A stretch of DNA of 64,000 nucleotides from Nocardiopsis quinghaiensis (GTDB lineage Bacteria > Actinomycetota > Actinomycetes > Streptosporangiales > Streptosporangiaceae): positions 1 through 64,000 of the forward strand of contig NZ_VWVU01000006.1 in NCBI RefSeq assembly GCF_008638365.1, read 5' to 3'. Under the pieces are notes generated by a model. That model was not told the origin of the DNA, did not search any database, and worked only from the letters and a program-made list of their open reading frames with translations. This document shows positions 16,906 to 24,810 of this stretch, in pieces (the first letter of the stretch is position 1; every line of letters starts with the position of its first letter). The translations under genes were made by a program, and so were the position numbers.

Positions 16906-17017
16906 CGACTTCTCTCTGCTCCGAGGGATCTGTGTTGCTGTCAAAGATCGTCGCGGAAAGTTGCCGGATGTGGCCATTCCAGCCCGGGTATCTCACGGTG
17001 GGATGTAGCGTCGTCGG
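16906..17017. promoter_or_regulatory. Divergent promoter region of lasso operon and XRE gene
   Basis: 112 bp shared by the lasso precursor (minus) and the XRE regulator (plus). A TTGACA hexamer on the minus strand (16939-16944) could be a -35 box for the precursor, but no good -10 follows at the right distance. Regulation by the adjacent XRE protein is plausible. Confidence 0.4.
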
Positions 17018-17836
17018 GTGACCGAGCGCTTGCTTCCCCTACGAGCCTGGGAATCCGAAGAAACCCGGGCGATCCTGCGCCGACGGGACATCGCTGCTCT
17101 CTTCCGGGTGTTCAGCGCCCATGGTGTCTCTCAGTCACGCATCGGTGCGGCCATCGACATGACACAGGCCCGGGTCTCGGAGATCTCCAATGGGTCCCGC
17201 GCCGTGAGCGCGATGACCGTCTACGAGCGCATCGCCGATGGCCTCGGCATGCCGGATACCGCACGCATGCTGTTCGGGCTTGCCCCGCGCCACCCTGCAG
17301 GGCTGGACCACCTCGGAGCATCCGGCCGAGCCGAGATCGTCCAGGTCTACCCCTCCCAGTCGGCGGCGGCCAACGAGATCCGTGCGAGCGCTGCTCATGC
17401 CGACTCGCTCGACGTTCTCGCGGTTCGCGGTCTGGGGCTCCTCGGCATGAACGACTCGCTGCTTCGCGACGCCGTTCGCGAAGGACGGATGAAACTGCGC
17501 CTGTTGCTTCTGGATCCGGACAGCCCTGCCGCCGAGCGCCGGGCCGAAGAGATCGGTGAGAGCCCGGAATCCTTCGCTGCGGGAATCCGTCTGGCCATCG
17601 CACGCATTCGGGAGCTCGTCGCTACCGGTGATGTCGAGCTATACGTCTACGACGGCCTTCCGATCTGGCGAGTCATCGCGATCGACGGCCTGATGTACGT
17701 TTCCGCGTTCGACTCCGATTGGGAAGGGCACTCCTCAGCTATGTACAAGCTGGCGCCCACCCCTTACGGCGCCCTGCATCGTGGGCTAATCAGACAGTTC
17801 GAGGAGCTGCGCCGGGGTGCGCACCGTCTCCTGTGA
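17018..17836 (+). CDS. XRE-family regulator with ligand-sensor-like C-terminal domain
   Basis: A 272-residue protein. An N-terminal helix-turn-helix ('VSQSRIGAAIDMTQARVSEISNG', residues about 36-60) is followed by a 150-residue domain holding 'MKLRLLLLDPDSPAAERRA' and 'VELYVYDGLPIWRVIAIDG'. I believe this is the actinomycete DUF5919-type domain with a phospholipase-D-like fold, but am not certain. Start GTG 17018. It is divergent from the lasso precursor and 19 bp upstream of the CYTH gene, with which it probably forms an operon. Candidate local regulator of the lasso cluster. Confidence 0.85.
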   Translation: MTERLLPLRAWESEETRAILRRRDIAALFRVFSAHGVSQSRIGAAIDMTQARVSEISNGSRAVSAMTVYERIADGLGMPDTARMLFGLAPRHPAGLDHLGASGRAEIVQVYPSQSAAANEIRASAAHADSLDVLAVRGLGLLGMNDSLLRDAVREGRMKLRLLLLDPDSPAAERRAEEIGESPESFAAGIRLAIARIRELVATGDVELYVYDGLPIWRVIAIDGLMYVSAFDSDWEGHSSAMYKLAPTPYGALHRGLIRQFEELRRGAHRLL

Positions 17837-17855
17837 TCGAAGGGAAGGCACGAAG

Positions 17856-18425
17856 GTGATCGAAGCGGAGCTCAAGGCACGGGTCGCCAAGCCAGAGCGG
17901 ATGATGGAACTCCTGCGTGGCCGGGCCGAGGAAGTGATCGCCGTCTACCGGGACACCTACTACGACCTCCCCGACGGATCCCTCACTAGCCAAAGCCGCG
18001 AACTGCGCGTACGCGTCATCGAGCGGGGTGGCGACCAGAAGGTCGTGTTCACCTACAAGGCCCCGCCCGTGGACGAGGCGAGCGGCTCCAAGCCCGAACA
18101 CGAGACCCGTGCCGAGTCGGCCCCGGAACTCGACGCGATCCTGACCGGCCTCGGCTATGAGCACCTGGTGTCCCTCACCAAGCACTGCGCCAACTTCTCG
18201 CTCACCACTGATGACGGCCGCGAATGCCTGGCCACGGTCGTCACCGTCCCCGAACTCGAAGGAACGTTCATCGAAGTTGAGACCCTGGTCCCCGAAGACG
18301 AGGTGACCGAGGGGCTGGCCTTGGTCCGGAACGTGCTCAACAGCCTAGGCATCGAGGAGAGCGATCTGACCACCGAGGAGTACACCGCTGCAGTCATAGC
18401 CCACCGCAGAATCCAAAAATATTAA
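17856..18425 (+). CDS. CYTH-domain protein (CyaB/ThTPase-like)
   Basis: A 189-residue protein of the CYTH superfamily (class IV adenylate cyclase and triphosphatases). The defining ExExK motif is seen at the very start, 'VIEAELKARV', followed by charged strands such as 'ELRVRVIERGG', 'KVVFTYKAP' and 'TFIEVETLV', which line a triphosphate-binding tunnel. The start GTG 17856 is chosen because AGGGAAGG lies upstream and it puts the motif at the N-terminus. Likely hydrolyses or cyclises a triphosphate substrate. Its role beside the XRE regulator is unknown. Confidence 0.85.
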   Translation: MIEAELKARVAKPERMMELLRGRAEEVIAVYRDTYYDLPDGSLTSQSRELRVRVIERGGDQKVVFTYKAPPVDEASGSKPEHETRAESAPELDAILTGLGYEHLVSLTKHCANFSLTTDDGRECLATVVTVPELEGTFIEVETLVPEDEVTEGLALVRNVLNSLGIEESDLTTEEYTAAVIAHRRIQKY

Positions 18426-18466
18426 ATCACGAAAGACTAACAACATAATGCGGCACCTAAAAAAGG

Positions 18467-19087
18467 TCAATGGGCAAATATGTCCGACTGCCCAGAGACA
18501 TCAAGTTCCACCTGCGTAGGCAAGAATCTCATGCATTCATTATAGATATCGAAAAGATCACGTTTCATCATTTCTTTATTAAGAAGACTGAGCAGATCCA
18601 GCAAGTACCTTACATCGCTCACAGCATACCGCAGTTGGTCAGAACTCAAGTCAGAAGAAACCCAATCACTCTGCTGTTGGCTTTTGTCAATTGACACTCC
18701 TATCCAATACTTAAGCAGAGGCTTGAGGCTGTGGCTTTCTCTACTGACAGCCGGTCGAAGAAGGCGTGAGCCAACTTTGGTGCAGCGGACGTTCTTGATT
18801 TTTACACCCCAGTGCGCACGCAAGAACCTCAAGTCAAAAGGCGCGTGATGAAAAACCTTTGCAATATTGTTCGACTCGAGCACCTGAATGAGTCTCGATG
18901 GGAATTTTTCAGAGACCCGAACCACTATTGCACCAATATCAGGAGCATATATCTGAACTGTCCCAATCCGATCAGCATTCCAATCAAGACCAGTGGTCTC
19001 AATATCGCAGGCCAGGGACTTCTGCGATTTCGCTAATGCCAGCAACTCCTCAGTGAGGTCGCCAACACACACCTGCACACTAGTCAA
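18467..19087 (-). CDS. DEDDy 3'-5' exonuclease (RNase D / Pol I proofreading-like)
   Basis: A 206-residue stand-alone exonuclease domain. All four acidic residues and the tyrosine are visible: 'ACDIETTGLD' (Exo I), 'FHHAPFDLRFL' (Exo II), and 'YAVSDVRYLLDL' (Exo III, Y-x3-D). It has no HRDC or polymerase domain, so it is shorter than RNase D. Start TTG 19087 has AAGGAG six bases upstream; GTG 19078 is an alternative. Base composition and codon use are clearly AT-richer than in neighbours, a sign of foreign origin. Followed at 25 bp upstream by a membrane-protein gene in the same direction. Confidence 0.85.
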   Translation of the reverse strand: MTSVQVCVGDLTEELLALAKSQKSLACDIETTGLDWNADRIGTVQIYAPDIGAIVVRVSEKFPSRLIQVLESNNIAKVFHHAPFDLRFLRAHWGVKIKNVRCTKVGSRLLRPAVSRESHSLKPLLKYWIGVSIDKSQQQSDWVSSDLSSDQLRYAVSDVRYLLDLLSLLNKEMMKRDLFDIYNECMRFLPTQVELDVSGQSDIFAH

Positions 19088-19112
19088 CGCTTTCTCCTTC
19101 TCCTGGATTCAT

Positions 19113-19913
19113 TCATTTCTCTGAATTTCGACTTTGCTCCAAGACTCCATTGAATTCGTCAACAACAAAGCTGTAGATTGTTCCGCTACTCTTGCAGACC
19201 ACATTAGGGACCTGCCCGCGCCGCTGACTATGGCTGTACAATGTTACGACAGCTCTGGCATCAAATCGATACAGGCTAAACACCAAGTCACCCTTGCGAT
19301 AGTAGACTTGCACCTCAGCACCTTCTGGATTTCGAAGCCCGATGAAATCGCGCCTAGCTTCTTCAATTGCTGAACGCAGGTCGCCCTCCGTCATGTCGAA
19401 CCTACGTGCAAGAGTTGAAACGGTTTCGGAACACTCAGGATCAGGAAGAATTACCCTGATTCGCGCGCCTTTTACTTGCGCGAGATCGCGCAGCCGCTCC
19501 AGGTGTGAATTTCTCCATGTTCGCGCATAAGCTACGAATATATCCAGCTCGCGCACACCCCTAAATAGTTCACCCCAGTCGGGGTCTGAGACGTAATCTG
19601 TACCGATACTCTGAATACCAGAGGCTTCAATGTCACCCATTGCTCGGGAATTTTCAAATATCTCTCGAGCAAATGCACGCTTCCCAAGAAGCTCCCATAT
19701 TAGCGCTAGAGAAACGGATACGACTAGAATCGATCCCAGTTGATTAACAAGAGCCTGGACCCCATCACGCCCTATCCAGAAGCGCTCTATACTTCCCAAG
19801 TAGAGAAGGAGGATACCAATGAAAGAAACAGCGACAGCTACTAAAATGAACTTAGCCGTCAACAGCTCGCGAAATGGCCGATTATGCTGTGAGCTTCTGA
19901 TTTCAGCCTCCAT
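19113..19913 (-). CDS. Two-helix membrane protein with PLD-like/sensor domain
   Basis: A 266-residue protein with two transmembrane segments (about residues 20-40 and 58-76) and a cytoplasmic domain. This domain contains 'ELDIFVAYARTWRNSHLERL', 'RIRVILPDPECSETVSTLA' and 'VQVYYRKGDLVFSLYRFDA', a pattern shared with the C-terminal domain of the XRE protein at 17018. Start ATG 19913 is chosen because sequence upstream does not look coding, though the frame stays open to 20195; the ribosome site is weak. AT-rich codon use. It precedes the exonuclease gene and likely works with it; possible phage-defence role is speculation. Confidence 0.7.
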   Translation of the reverse strand: MEAEIRSSQHNRPFRELLTAKFILVAVAVSFIGILLLYLGSIERFWIGRDGVQALVNQLGSILVVSVSLALIWELLGKRAFAREIFENSRAMGDIEASGIQSIGTDYVSDPDWGELFRGVRELDIFVAYARTWRNSHLERLRDLAQVKGARIRVILPDPECSETVSTLARRFDMTEGDLRSAIEEARRDFIGLRNPEGAEVQVYYRKGDLVFSLYRFDARAVVTLYSHSQRRGQVPNVVCKSSGTIYSFVVDEFNGVLEQSRNSEK

Positions 19914-20209
19914 GGCTCGAGAGTACGCTGAGCTTCGGACATTTTCGTGCCCAGCGTGTGGGCCACGTCTGGCGAGTCCTGATCTCCGTGCTCTGCAGAC
20001 GTTGCTCACCTTAGTTGCAGACCTGCCGAGTTGACCGTCGATCGACAGGGGTTGCCTAGGCACAGGTGGCAGACAGAGAGAGGACCGATGGCAATACCAT
20101 CGGCTCCTGTGAGTACAGAACGAGTGGTGCCCAAGGCGTTCATGACGTCCAGAGCGCACGCACGAGGCCCTAAGGACGCACTTCAGCACCATCACGGCAG
20201 CTACGCGAA
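19914..20209. other. Right flank of island, no gene seen
   Basis: About 300 bp upstream of the membrane-protein gene, returning to high GC. It should hold the promoter of the minus-strand pair. No open frame with coding character. Confidence 0.35.
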
Positions 20210-20249
20210 GTCACGGTTCGGTAATCCTTGACGACCACCGAACCGTGAC
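20210..20249. repeat. 13-bp perfect inverted repeat at island edge
   Basis: GTCACGGTTCGGT (20210-20222) and its complement (20237-20249) with a 14-nt spacer, directly before the duplicated block at 20256. Could be a terminator or a recombinase arm-type site. Confidence 0.7.
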
Positions 20250-20255
20250 CAGCAA

Positions 20256-20545
20256 ACTTGATCCGCGCCTCGTGGGCCGCCGGATTGGCTCCGTTGTGGC
20301 TCCGCTGTTCAGGAACCCGGTAGTCCTTGATGGACTCCTGTGGTCTCCGGTAGCACGACGGCGGCCGGACGACCAGGAACGAAGCCGTACATATGGGGCA
20401 GTACAGCAGGTTTCCCGCAGACTTTTAATCCGCGAGTTCAGGGTTCGATCCCCTGGGGCCCTACCACCGGAACCCCAGGTCAGGACGGCCTTCCCGCCGC
20501 CACCGACCTGGGGTTACCTCATGCCCGGCACCTCGAAAGAGCTCC
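20256..20545. repeat. Diverged direct repeat, copy A (att scar block)
   Basis: About 290 bp that align to 21384-21673 at a constant offset of 1,128 bp, i.e. essentially without gaps. Shared words include CTCCGTTGTGGCTCCG, ACCCGGTAGTCC, GGTAGC-CGACGG, CTGGGGCCC and TCGACCTGG/ACCGACCTGG. The tRNA-Lys 3' half lies inside it. Confidence 0.8.
20417..20466 (+). repeat. tRNA-Lys 3'-half copy (attR-like)
   Basis: Fifty nucleotides identical to the tRNA-Lys gene (11556-11605) except for two changes, including anticodon loop, T-arm, acceptor strand and CCA. The 5' half is absent, so it is not a tRNA gene. This is the mark left by integration of an element into tRNA-Lys. Homology to the native downstream terminator continues to about 20560. 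Confidence 0.9.
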
Positions 20546-20759
20546 GTGCTTGCCCCGGTGCGAGGTGGGTGCTCCCCACCTCACGAGGTCCCCGAGGACC
20601 CCGCTCCACCGCGGAGCCGCACCCGAACGGACAGACCCCGGCCCGACCCCCACTGCTGTACCGTCCGCACACGCCCACCAACGTCCCACAGCCGCCCGCA
20701 CGCCCACGGGGCCAGGCCAGGCCACAAGTCCCCAGGGGCCGAGGCGTGGCCGGTGAACG

Positions 20760-21140
20760 TCAGAGTGGGTCGAGGCGGGCCTTGAGCAGGCAGAACTCGT
20801 TGCCTTCGGGGTCGGTCAGGACATGCCACTGCTCCTGCCCTGTCTGGCCGATGTCGGCCGGGCGGGCCCCGAGCCCCAGAAGGCGTTCGAGCTCGGCGTC
20901 CTGATCGCGGTCGGTGGCGTTGACGTCGATGTGCAGCCGGGGCTTCCCCTTCTCCGGCTCGTCCCTGCGGCTGAGGATGATCGTCGGCTGCGGACCGCCG
21001 AACCCTTCGCGCGGCCCGATCTCCACCGTGCCGTCGTCCTCGCGAGCGATCACGACGAAGTCCAGGACCTCGCACCAGAACCGCGCCAGCACCTCCGGGT
21101 CGCGGCAACCGAGCACGAGCTCACTGATACGGCATGCCAT
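20760..21140 (-). CDS. VOC-family protein (glyoxalase/bleomycin-resistance fold)
   Basis: A 126-residue protein of the vicinal-oxygen-chelate fold. It begins 'MACRISELVLGCRDPEVLARFW', has the central 'KGKPRLHIDVNATDRD' and ends 'VLTDPEGNEFCLLKAR', the usual glyoxalase-like pattern with candidate metal ligands His and Glu. Members include dioxygenases, isomerases and drug-binding proteins; the function here is not predictable. It lies between the two repeat blocks with the tRNA-Lys remnants. Start ATG 21140 gives standard length. Confidence 0.9.
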   Translation of the reverse strand: MACRISELVLGCRDPEVLARFWCEVLDFVVIAREDDGTVEIGPREGFGGPQPTIILSRRDEPEKGKPRLHIDVNATDRDQDAELERLLGLGARPADIGQTGQEQWHVLTDPEGNEFCLLKARLDPL

Positions 21141-21383
21141 GAACGGAACCTGTCTCTCAGCCTGGGAACCGCCGGGGGAGACCACACGCGAACCTCGTGG
21201 GCTCCCAGCAGTGGGAACAATCCCGCGATCGTAACGGATGAGGCGAACACGGCCGAAAGGATTTCGGGGCCGGCCCTGTCCGGGCGGTCGGACAGGGCCG
21301 TCGGCGTGAAACGCCGAACTGATGCCCACTCACTTCGCAGCGTTCTCAGCGCTTCCGGCACACGTACGTCGAATCGCCGATGG

Positions 21384-21673
21384 ACTTGGTCCGCGCCTCG
21401 CGAACGGCCGAATCAGCTCCGTTGTGGCTCCGGCGCCCCGGCACCCGGTAGTCCCCGGTGGACTTCCGTAGTCGTCGGTAGCCCGACGGAGAACGGGCAT
21501 TCTTGAACGAATCTACCTATACAGGGACAAACTGACCATTTCCATATGGACTTTCAGTCCGCAGGTCCAGGCCTCGGCCCCTGGGGCCCCACCACACGAG
21601 CCCCCAGGCCAGAGCGGTCTTCCCGTCGCCATCGACCTGGAGTTTTCTCATGCCCGCTCCCGTTCCGCGGCCT
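21384..21673. repeat. Diverged direct repeat, copy B (att scar block)
   Basis: Second copy of the block at 20256-20545. More diverged in the tRNA part. Its right end runs into the 3' end of a broken minus-strand gene (stop at 21648). Confidence 0.8.
21545..21594 (+). repeat. Degraded tRNA-Lys 3'-half copy
   Basis: Third copy of the tRNA-Lys 3' half. GGACTTTCAGTCCGC matches the anticodon arm and CCTGGGGCCCCACCA the acceptor end, with many substitutions between. The following CCCCCAGGCC...GACCTGGAG resembles the tRNA terminator. Confidence 0.75.
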
Positions 21674-21758
21674 CGCGGAAACCGCGCGGCGGGCGGCCGG
21701 TGAGGCGCTGGACGGTGCCGGTGGTGCGGGCCCGTCTGATGGTCTTCACCACCAGGGC
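21648..21758 (-). pseudogene. 3' fragment of an NmrA-like/SDR gene
   Basis: The minus frame ends '...TVQRLTGRPPRGFREAAERERA' and stop, which looks like the C-terminus of NAD(P)-binding NmrA-type proteins. No Rossmann domain or start lies upstream on this strand, so only the tail remains. It abuts repeat copy B, which suggests the insertion removed the rest. Confidence 0.4.
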
Positions 21759-22027
21759 CCTGGACTCCCGTGCGCCACTGGGCTGAGAGCCGGTCGGCCC
21801 CGGTTCGTCAGTGCCGGTCCCCGTCCGCTGGCGGGGACGACGGCGCCCACCGAAACGTAGGAGTCCGTACGGCGGGTAGGTAGGATCCGTGAGCGGGTGG
21901 GCCGAGACGTACAAGCCGAGTCGCGGCCGCGCTCATGGACGCCGGAACCGGGTGGCCGGTCCACTCCCCTCTCCGCTGGGCAGGCGACCGGCCCGGTCCC
22001 GCACCCCGACCCCGTAGGAGGCACCCC

Positions 22028-22276
22028 GTGAGCGACACCTCGATCACCACCACCGTCCAGCTCTCCATCAGCCAGCCCGACGCCGACGACGTCAAGGTGT
22101 TCTGGCATGAGGACAACCCCGAACTCCTGGCCCTGGCCCTGGTCGACGTGGCACCCGGGGTGACCCTGCACCTGCACGACGACATCAGGGACCGCCCCTA
22201 CCTGGACAAGCTGATCGCGACCCTGTCCGAGGTGCGCGACCGGATGTCCGAGCGGGCCCGGGGCCAGGGCGCCTGA
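22028..22276 (+). CDS. Small hypothetical protein
   Basis: An 82-residue acidic protein starting at GTG 22028 behind a strong TAGGAGG (22014-22020). Segments such as 'VKVFWHEDNPELLALALVDV' and 'TLHLHDDIRDRPYLDKLIATL' suggest a compact alpha/beta fold. I recognise no family. The ribosome site and clear codon bias make it a real gene. It stands alone; 511 bp follow before uppP. Confidence 0.75.
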   Translation: MSDTSITTTVQLSISQPDADDVKVFWHEDNPELLALALVDVAPGVTLHLHDDIRDRPYLDKLIATLSEVRDRMSERARGQGA

Positions 22277-22787
22277 GCCCCGTCGCCGGGCAGGGCCCCT
22301 GGAGGGAGGGGCCGGGGCCGGCGGGAGCACTTCCCGTGTGCCTACGCCTGCCTACGCCCTCCCTGCCCTTGGAGGTCTGGTCAGTGCGAGCGGTGCCGAC
22401 TCCGACGGCCTCGCCGGTCCCGCGGAACGCCTCTCCCCCGTCGCACGGTTCGACGACACTCACATCCGCTACACGCTGGGACGGCGGCAGGACAGGGGGA
22501 GACGGGGAAGGTGGCGTCCGTGACCGCGCACCGGTCCCACCTGGACGCGCTGCCCGACGGCCTGCGGGGCTGACGGGCCCGCCGCGCCCCAGACCGGCTG
22601 TCCGCCGTGGCCGCCGCGGATCCTCGGCCCGTACCCTGACCGCCCACGATCCGCTCCTCGGTGACGTGCCGATCCGGAGTTCTCAGTAAGCTTCGTGGAC
22701 CATCCCCTTTCCCGAGCGCGTCTCTCGCCGTGCCCGTGACAGTCGTCGCCCCACTGGCGACCGAAGCAGCCTGGAGCAGACTCTGCC
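22277..22787. other. Long intergenic region before uppP
   Basis: 511 bp, high GC, with open frames on both strands but no ribosome site or recognisable protein. Probably carries the uppP promoter. Nothing specific identified. Confidence 0.35.
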
Positions 22788-23924
22788 GTGTCCATCTTCG
22801 AAGCAATCATCCTTGGCCTGGTCCAGGGGCTGACCGAGTTCCTACCGATCTCCTCCAGCGGGCACCTGCGCGTGGTGTCGGCACTCTTCGGCTGGCCCGA
22901 TCCCGGCGCCGCCTTCACGGCCGTCAGCCAGATCGGCACCGAGCTGGCCGTGCTGATCTACTTCCGGAAGCGGATCTGGGCGATCCTGTCGACGTGGACG
23001 AGATCGCTCGTCAACCGGGACCTGCGGAGCGACGTCAACGCGCGCATGGGCTGGTACGTCATCCTCGGGTCGGTCCCCATCGTGGTCCTCGGCCTGCTCC
23101 TTGAGGACCAGATCGACAGCGTCTTCCGGGACCTGCGCCTGATCGCGTTGAACCTCATCATCTTCGGCGTGATCCTCGGCGTGGTGGACACGTACTCGCG
23201 CAAGCACCGCACGCTGGAGGATCTCAACATCCCCCGCGGCCTGACCTTCGGCCTCTTCCAGGCGCTCGCCCTGATCCCCGGCGTCTCGCGCTCGGGCGGA
23301 ACCCTCACGGGCGGGATGCTGCTCGGCTTCAAGCGCAAGGACGCGGCCGAGTACGCCTTCCTGCTGGCGCTGCCCGCGGTCTTCGGAGCCGGCGTGTACA
23401 AGCTGACCGACATCGGCGACCAGGAGTACGCCGGGTGGGGCGCCACCATCGTGGGAACGGTCATCGCGGGCGTCGTCGGCTTCGCGGTGATCGCCTGGCT
23501 GATGCGCTTCATCACCACGCACAGCTTCATGCCGTTCGTCTACTACCGCGTCGGTCTGGGCGTCCTCGTCCTGGCCCTGGTGAGCTTCGGCGTGCTCGAC
23601 CCGGAGGGCGGCGCGGAGTCGCAGCCCGCCCAGAACGAGATCGTCATCGTGGAGGAGACTCCCGGGGAGGACTCCGAGCCCACCTCCGACCCGTCTCCGG
23701 AACCCTCCGCCGAGCCCACCGGGGAACCCTCCGAGGAGCCCAGCCCGACCGTCGACCCGGTGACCGGCTGGGAGATCGACCCCGAGGTGGGTCTTCCGCG
23801 CAACCCCGACACCGGCCTCTACCACGATCCGGACCTGGGGATGGACGTGGACTACGACGCCTCGACCGGCATGGCCACCAACCCCGTGACCGGAGAGACC
23901 TACGACCCCAAGGCGTCCGGGTAG
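22788..23924 (+). CDS. uppP: Undecaprenyl-diphosphatase with C-terminal acidic tail
   Basis: A 378-residue membrane enzyme that dephosphorylates undecaprenyl diphosphate to recycle the lipid carrier of cell-wall synthesis; also linked to bacitracin resistance. Conserved motifs: 'QGLTEFLPISSSGHL' near residue 15 and 'PGVSRSGGT' near residue 165. The usual family length is about 270 residues; here about 100 extra residues follow the last helix, first rich in Pro, Glu and Ser (EPTSDPSPEPSAEP...), then with repeated DP-x-TG/NP-x-TG units. The tail should lie outside the membrane, probably on the wall side. Start GTG 22788. Confidence 0.95.
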   Translation: MSIFEAIILGLVQGLTEFLPISSSGHLRVVSALFGWPDPGAAFTAVSQIGTELAVLIYFRKRIWAILSTWTRSLVNRDLRSDVNARMGWYVILGSVPIVVLGLLLEDQIDSVFRDLRLIALNLIIFGVILGVVDTYSRKHRTLEDLNIPRGLTFGLFQALALIPGVSRSGGTLTGGMLLGFKRKDAAEYAFLLALPAVFGAGVYKLTDIGDQEYAGWGATIVGTVIAGVVGFAVIAWLMRFITTHSFMPFVYYRVGLGVLVLALVSFGVLDPEGGAESQPAQNEIVIVEETPGEDSEPTSDPSPEPSAEPTGEPSEEPSPTVDPVTGWEIDPEVGLPRNPDTGLYHDPDLGMDVDYDASTGMATNPVTGETYDPKASG

Positions 23925-23940
23925 GCCCGAGCGGAGTCCG

Positions 23941-23977
23941 CGCGGGGCCCGGCCGGGAGTACGCGCCGGGCCCCGCG
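23941..23977. terminator. GC hairpin after uppP
   Basis: Perfect 13-bp stem CGCGGGGCCCGGC/GCCGGGCCCCGCG, 11-nt loop, between the convergent uppP and 23984 genes. Confidence 0.75.
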
Positions 23978-23983
23978 ACGCGG

Positions 23984-24235
23984 TCAGCCGCCGAGGTTCC
24001 TCACCGCCGTGTCCAACCGACGCGCGAGGGCCTCGGCCTCCTCCCGCGTCGGTTCCCCGCCCTTCTCCGGTACGAGGTCACCGCGTTCGGCCACACGCAG
24101 CGCGCCCTCGTAACGCGGGTCGTCGAGTTCGGCCGCCTCCACGACCTCGGCCTGGCCCCGGTGAACGATCAGCACCGGGTCTCCGTCCTCCGTACTCAGC
24201 AGCCGAGTCACATGCTCGGCATGGACGATCGCCAC
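23984..24235 (-). CDS. Small hypothetical protein
   Basis: An 83-residue protein. Start GTG 24235 is favoured because AGGAGG lies five bases upstream; GTG 24238 directly before it is too close. It begins 'VAIVHAEHVTRLLSTEDGDPVLIVHRGQAEVVEAAEL' and ends with a helix rich in Glu, Ala and Arg. The early part vaguely recalls Phd/YefM antitoxins, but no toxin gene adjoins it. Family not recognised. Confidence 0.65.
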   Translation of the reverse strand: MAIVHAEHVTRLLSTEDGDPVLIVHRGQAEVVEAAELDDPRYEGALRVAERGDLVPEKGGEPTREEAEALARRLDTAVRNLGG

Positions 24236-24810
24236 CACTGCCTCCTGCTCGCTGGTCTGCCGGAACACCTGCTTCCTCCCCTGCCCGGGTACGGCGCCCG
24301 GGAACATCCCGTGGCACGTGCGGGCTCTCCGCCCTCCGCCCCCGGTCCCGTCCGGAAGGGGCCGGGGGCGGCCACGCGTCAGCGGCAACTCCGACACCTC
24401 TAATCCCGACATATCACCTCAGGACCGGACATCATCCCACATATCGGAACGCGAGCATTTTCCGCTCAGATATCCCCTCCCGGTGAACAACGGGCACACC
24501 CCGACCCGGGCCCCGGGCGAACACCGTCTGAACTGGCGCTCTTCCAAAGGCAGGAAGAGGGAGAATTCTGGGACCGCGTTCCCCGCCCTTCTCCTTACCA
24601 GTGAGTAACCAAGGAGCCGTGCCCAGGAGGCCACGGACAGCACCGGGAGGGCCCGCCACGCCGGGGCTCGGGGCACGAGCCGAGGGATGTGAGTCACGAC
24701 ACTAGTAATATGGAAAAACCCAGGTCGGAACACCGGAGATCTTTGATACGGAGGTGCCCACAGATAACCAAGGTGCTTGTGTGATCTGCGTGCATTAAAG
24801 TTTCCTTGTT
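24236..24810. other. Intergenic region
   Basis: 575 bp without a supported gene. The right half is less GC-rich (around 24700-24800), fitting a promoter for the gene at 24811. No repeat or RNA motif recognised. Confidence 0.35.

Noticed and set aside
20417-20466. A second tRNA-Lys gene
   Set aside because: Only the anticodon-to-CCA half is present; the D-arm and 5' acceptor strand are missing, so it is an attachment-site scar.
23984-24235. A Phd/YefM antitoxin
   Set aside because: Only vague N-terminal resemblance and no toxin gene adjacent; left as hypothetical.
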